DNA of 6,058 nucleotides, taken from Gemmatimonadota bacterium. Its GTDB lineage: Bacteria; Gemmatimonadota; Gemmatimonadetes; Palauibacterales; Palauibacteraceae. The notes beneath the pieces were generated by a model that saw nothing but the letters and a program-made list of their open reading frames with translations, had not been told where the DNA came from and did not search any database. This document shows positions 4,509 to 6,058 of this stretch, one piece after another; position 1 is the stretch's first letter, and each line of letters starts with the position of its first letter. The stretch is taken from assembly GCA_023554435.1 (NCBI GenBank), contig JAMJQV010000113.1, positions 1 through 6,058 on the forward strand, read 5' to 3'. The position numbers and the translations under genes are program-made.

Positions 4509-5876
4509 TCAGGCGTGCAATCCGTGCCGCTTGAGGCGCCGGTACAGCGCGCTGCGGCTCAGGCCCAGGTCGTGGGCCGCACGGCTCACGTTTCCCCGAT
4601 TCCGTGACAGGGCCTTCCGGATCAGGATGCGCTCCGCTTCGTCCAGGGGTACCGCCTCGAGGCGCAGGGAGCCCTCCGAGGCCTGTCGAAGGCCCAGGTG
4701 CTCGAGGTCCACGACGTGGTTCTCGGTGAGAAGGACAGCCCGCTCCACGGAATGCCTGAGCTCACGGACGTTGCCGGGCCACGGGTGGCGGAGAAGCGCA
4801 TCCATGGCGGCGGCGGAGTAGGTCATGTCCGGGCGGCCGTACTTGCCTCCACTGATCCGCAGGAAGTGGGCGGCGAGGAGGGGAATGTCTTCCCGTCGCT
4901 CTCGAAGCGCAGGCAACTGAATTTCGACCGTGTTCAGGCGATAGTACAGGTCCTCACGGAACGTCCCCTCGGCGACGGATCGCTCAAGGTCAGAATTGGT
5001 CGCCGTGAGGATCCGAACATCCACCTTCCGAGCCTTGCTGGAACCCACTCGCTGGAACTCCCCCGACTCGAGGACGCGAAGGAGCTTCGCCTGCTGCGTG
5101 AGCGGGACGTTGCCGATCTCATCGAGGAACAGCGTGCCATGGCCGGCGAGTTCGAAGTAGCCAACCCGATCCGACTTGGCGTCGGTAAAGGCGCCCCGGA
5201 CGTGTCCGAACATCTCGCTCTCGAACACCCCTTCGGAAATGCCTCCCGTGTTCACGGTCACCAGCGGGCGATCCGCGCGGTTCGACCGGTAGTGCAGCCA
5301 CCGGGCGACGACTTCTTTCCCGGTGCCGGGCTCCCCCGTGATCAGGACGTTGGCGTCCGAGGGCCCGACGCGCTCGATCAGGCGGAGAACCGGCTGCATG
5401 CTACGCGAGTCCGCGATCATGTCGGGGACGTCGGCATCCCGCAGCATCTCGTTCTCGGCCTCCAGGAACTGAGCCCTGCGAACGGCCTGCACGAGCACGA
5501 GCTGAGAGTTGATCGTCGCCAGGAGGCGATCGTTGTCCCAGGGTTTCTCGATGTAGTCCCGCGCGCCTCGGCGCATCGCTTCCACCGCGCTCTCGATGCT
5601 GCCCCAGGCCGTCATGACGATGACCGGAAGCGTGCTGTCGAGAGCCTGGATGCGAGGTAGCAGATCCAGTCCCTCCTGCCCGGAGGTGGTGTCGCGCGTG
5701 TAGTTGAGGTCGAGCAGCAGACAGTCGAACTCGTCGAGTTCCAGGAGCTCGAGGACCTCGGATGGCGACGTCGCAGTGGCGATCTCGAACCCTTCCGCCT
5801 TCAGGAGCAGGCGGAGCGCCGCAAGGACGTCCGCCTGATCATCGGCGACCAGGATGCTTGCCTTGTGTTCACTCAC
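4509..5876 (-). CDS. NtrC-family sigma-54-dependent response regulator
   Basis: This 455-residue cytoplasmic regulator would be phosphorylated by the neighbouring kinase and then use ATP to open RNA polymerase-sigma-54 promoters. The receiver (about 6-125) has D12/D13, phospho-acceptor D56 in LLLDLN, T89 and K111. Its loop after D56 is about five residues longer than in NtrC. The AAA+ domain (about 152-385) has Walker A GEPGTGKE (181-188), the sigma-54 contact loop as GAFTDA (228-233) instead of GAFTGA, Walker B GTLFLDEIG (247-255), arginines in FREDLYYRL (306-314) and the sensor II motif WPGNVREL (366-373). A Fis-type helix-turn-helix ends the protein (about 428-452, NVSRAAHDLGLSRSALYRRLK). 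The start is GTG at 5876, two bases after the stop of the ABC ATPase gene and without a strong ribosome binding site, which suggests translational coupling. Likely targets are its own ABC-transporter operon and possibly the nearby sigma-54 pilin promoter; neither is shown by the sequence alone. Confidence 0.95.
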   Translation of the reverse strand: MSEHKASILVADDQADVLAALRLLLKAEGFEIATATSPSEVLELLELDEFDCLLLDLNYTRDTTSGQEGLDLLPRIQALDSTLPVIVMTAWGSIESAVEAMRRGARDYIEKPWDNDRLLATINSQLVLVQAVRRAQFLEAENEMLRDADVPDMIADSRSMQPVLRLIERVGPSDANVLITGEPGTGKEVVARWLHYRSNRADRPLVTVNTGGISEGVFESEMFGHVRGAFTDAKSDRVGYFELAGHGTLFLDEIGNVPLTQQAKLLRVLESGEFQRVGSSKARKVDVRILTATNSDLERSVAEGTFREDLYYRLNTVEIQLPALRERREDIPLLAAHFLRISGGKYGRPDMTYSAAAMDALLRHPWPGNVRELRHSVERAVLLTENHVVDLEHLGLRQASEGSLRLEAVPLDEAERILIRKALSRNRGNVSRAAHDLGLSRSALYRRLKRHGLHA

Positions 5877-5878
5877 GA

Positions 5879-6058
5879 TCAGCCGGCCCCGGGCTCTGAC
5901 GACCGCTCCTCGACGATGCGGCCGTCGAACAGGTGGATGGTGCGTTCGGCATAAGCGGAGTAGCGGGGGTCATGCGTCACCATCAGGATGGTGGACCCTT
6001 CGCCGTGGAGCTCCTTCAGGAGATCCATGACCGCCTCGCCGTTGGTCGAGTCGAGATT
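5879..6058 (-). CDS. ABC transporter ATP-binding protein, MacB/LolD type (C-terminal part)
   Basis: The minus-strand frame is open from the window edge to a TGA at 5879-5881 and encodes the last 59 residues of an ABC ATPase. It begins at the D-loop (NLDSTNGEAVMDLL), continues through LHGEGSTILMVTHD with the switch histidine, and ends in the family's terminal strand AERTIHLFDGRIVEE. The spacing and wording closely resemble the end of the MacB/LolD family, whose ATPases work with FtsX-like permeases in macrolide or peptide efflux or in lipoprotein release. The Walker A and signature motifs lie outside the window. The gene stops 2 bases before the regulator start, so the transporter and the two-component system form one operon. 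The permease and any adaptor protein would be expected further upstream, beyond the right edge. Confidence 0.9.
   Translation of the reverse strand, partial: NLDSTNGEAVMDLLKELHGEGSTILMVTHDPRYSAYAERTIHLFDGRIVEERSSEPGAG

Noticed and set aside
3971..4534. 187-residue open frame on the plus strand opposite the kinase N-terminus
   Set aside because: The minus-strand kinase has membrane helices, HAMP and PAS in the correct order over this region. The plus-strand frame shows no motif and no ribosome binding site.
4698..5660. 320-residue open frame on the plus strand opposite the response regulator
   Set aside because: The minus-strand frame contains every motif of an NtrC-family regulator, while this frame has no domain and a composition typical of a complementary-strand shadow.

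Overview
The window is 6,058 bases of high-GC bacterial DNA (roughly 64% by eye) with five supportable genes plus the tail of a sixth. No RNA genes, mobile elements or CRISPR arrays are visible. The gene types suggest a Gram-negative environmental lineage of the Gemmatimonadota or Acidobacteriota kind: a large secreted M14 carboxypeptidase with an extra C-terminal domain, a type IV pilin, a sigma-54 activator paired with an NtrY-like kinase, and a MacB/LolD-type ABC ATPase. The taxonomic placement is inferred from gene style only.

Layout. At the left edge, about 38 codons of an unidentified plus-strand gene end at 117. A plus-strand secreted zinc carboxypeptidase follows, to 2494. A 193-base gap (2495-2687) is the richest non-coding part. 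It holds a 29-bp symmetric dyad, a duplicated TGGCACCACC box, a near-consensus sigma-54 (-24/-12) promoter, a GC-rich hairpin at the predicted mRNA 5' end and a strong ribosome binding site. These precede a type IV pilin gene (2688-3095, plus).

The right half is a minus-strand operon read from right to left: the C-terminus of an ABC transporter ATPase (5879-6058, cut by the window edge), an NtrC-family response regulator (4509-5876) and a membrane histidine kinase (3113-4486). The first junction is 2 bases and the second 22 bases, so the three genes are almost certainly co-transcribed. The kinase and pilin genes converge, 17 bases apart, without a convincing terminator between them.

How the parts may work together. 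The kinase has two membrane helices joined by a loop of only about ten residues. It would phosphorylate the receiver of the sigma-54 activator, most simply to control the co-encoded ABC export system. The pilin next door has its own sigma-54 promoter with a candidate enhancer-like dyad about 122 bp upstream of the predicted start. The local activator, or a distant PilR-like protein, could therefore drive pilin expression. That link is the most interesting hypothesis in the window and is not proven by the sequence.
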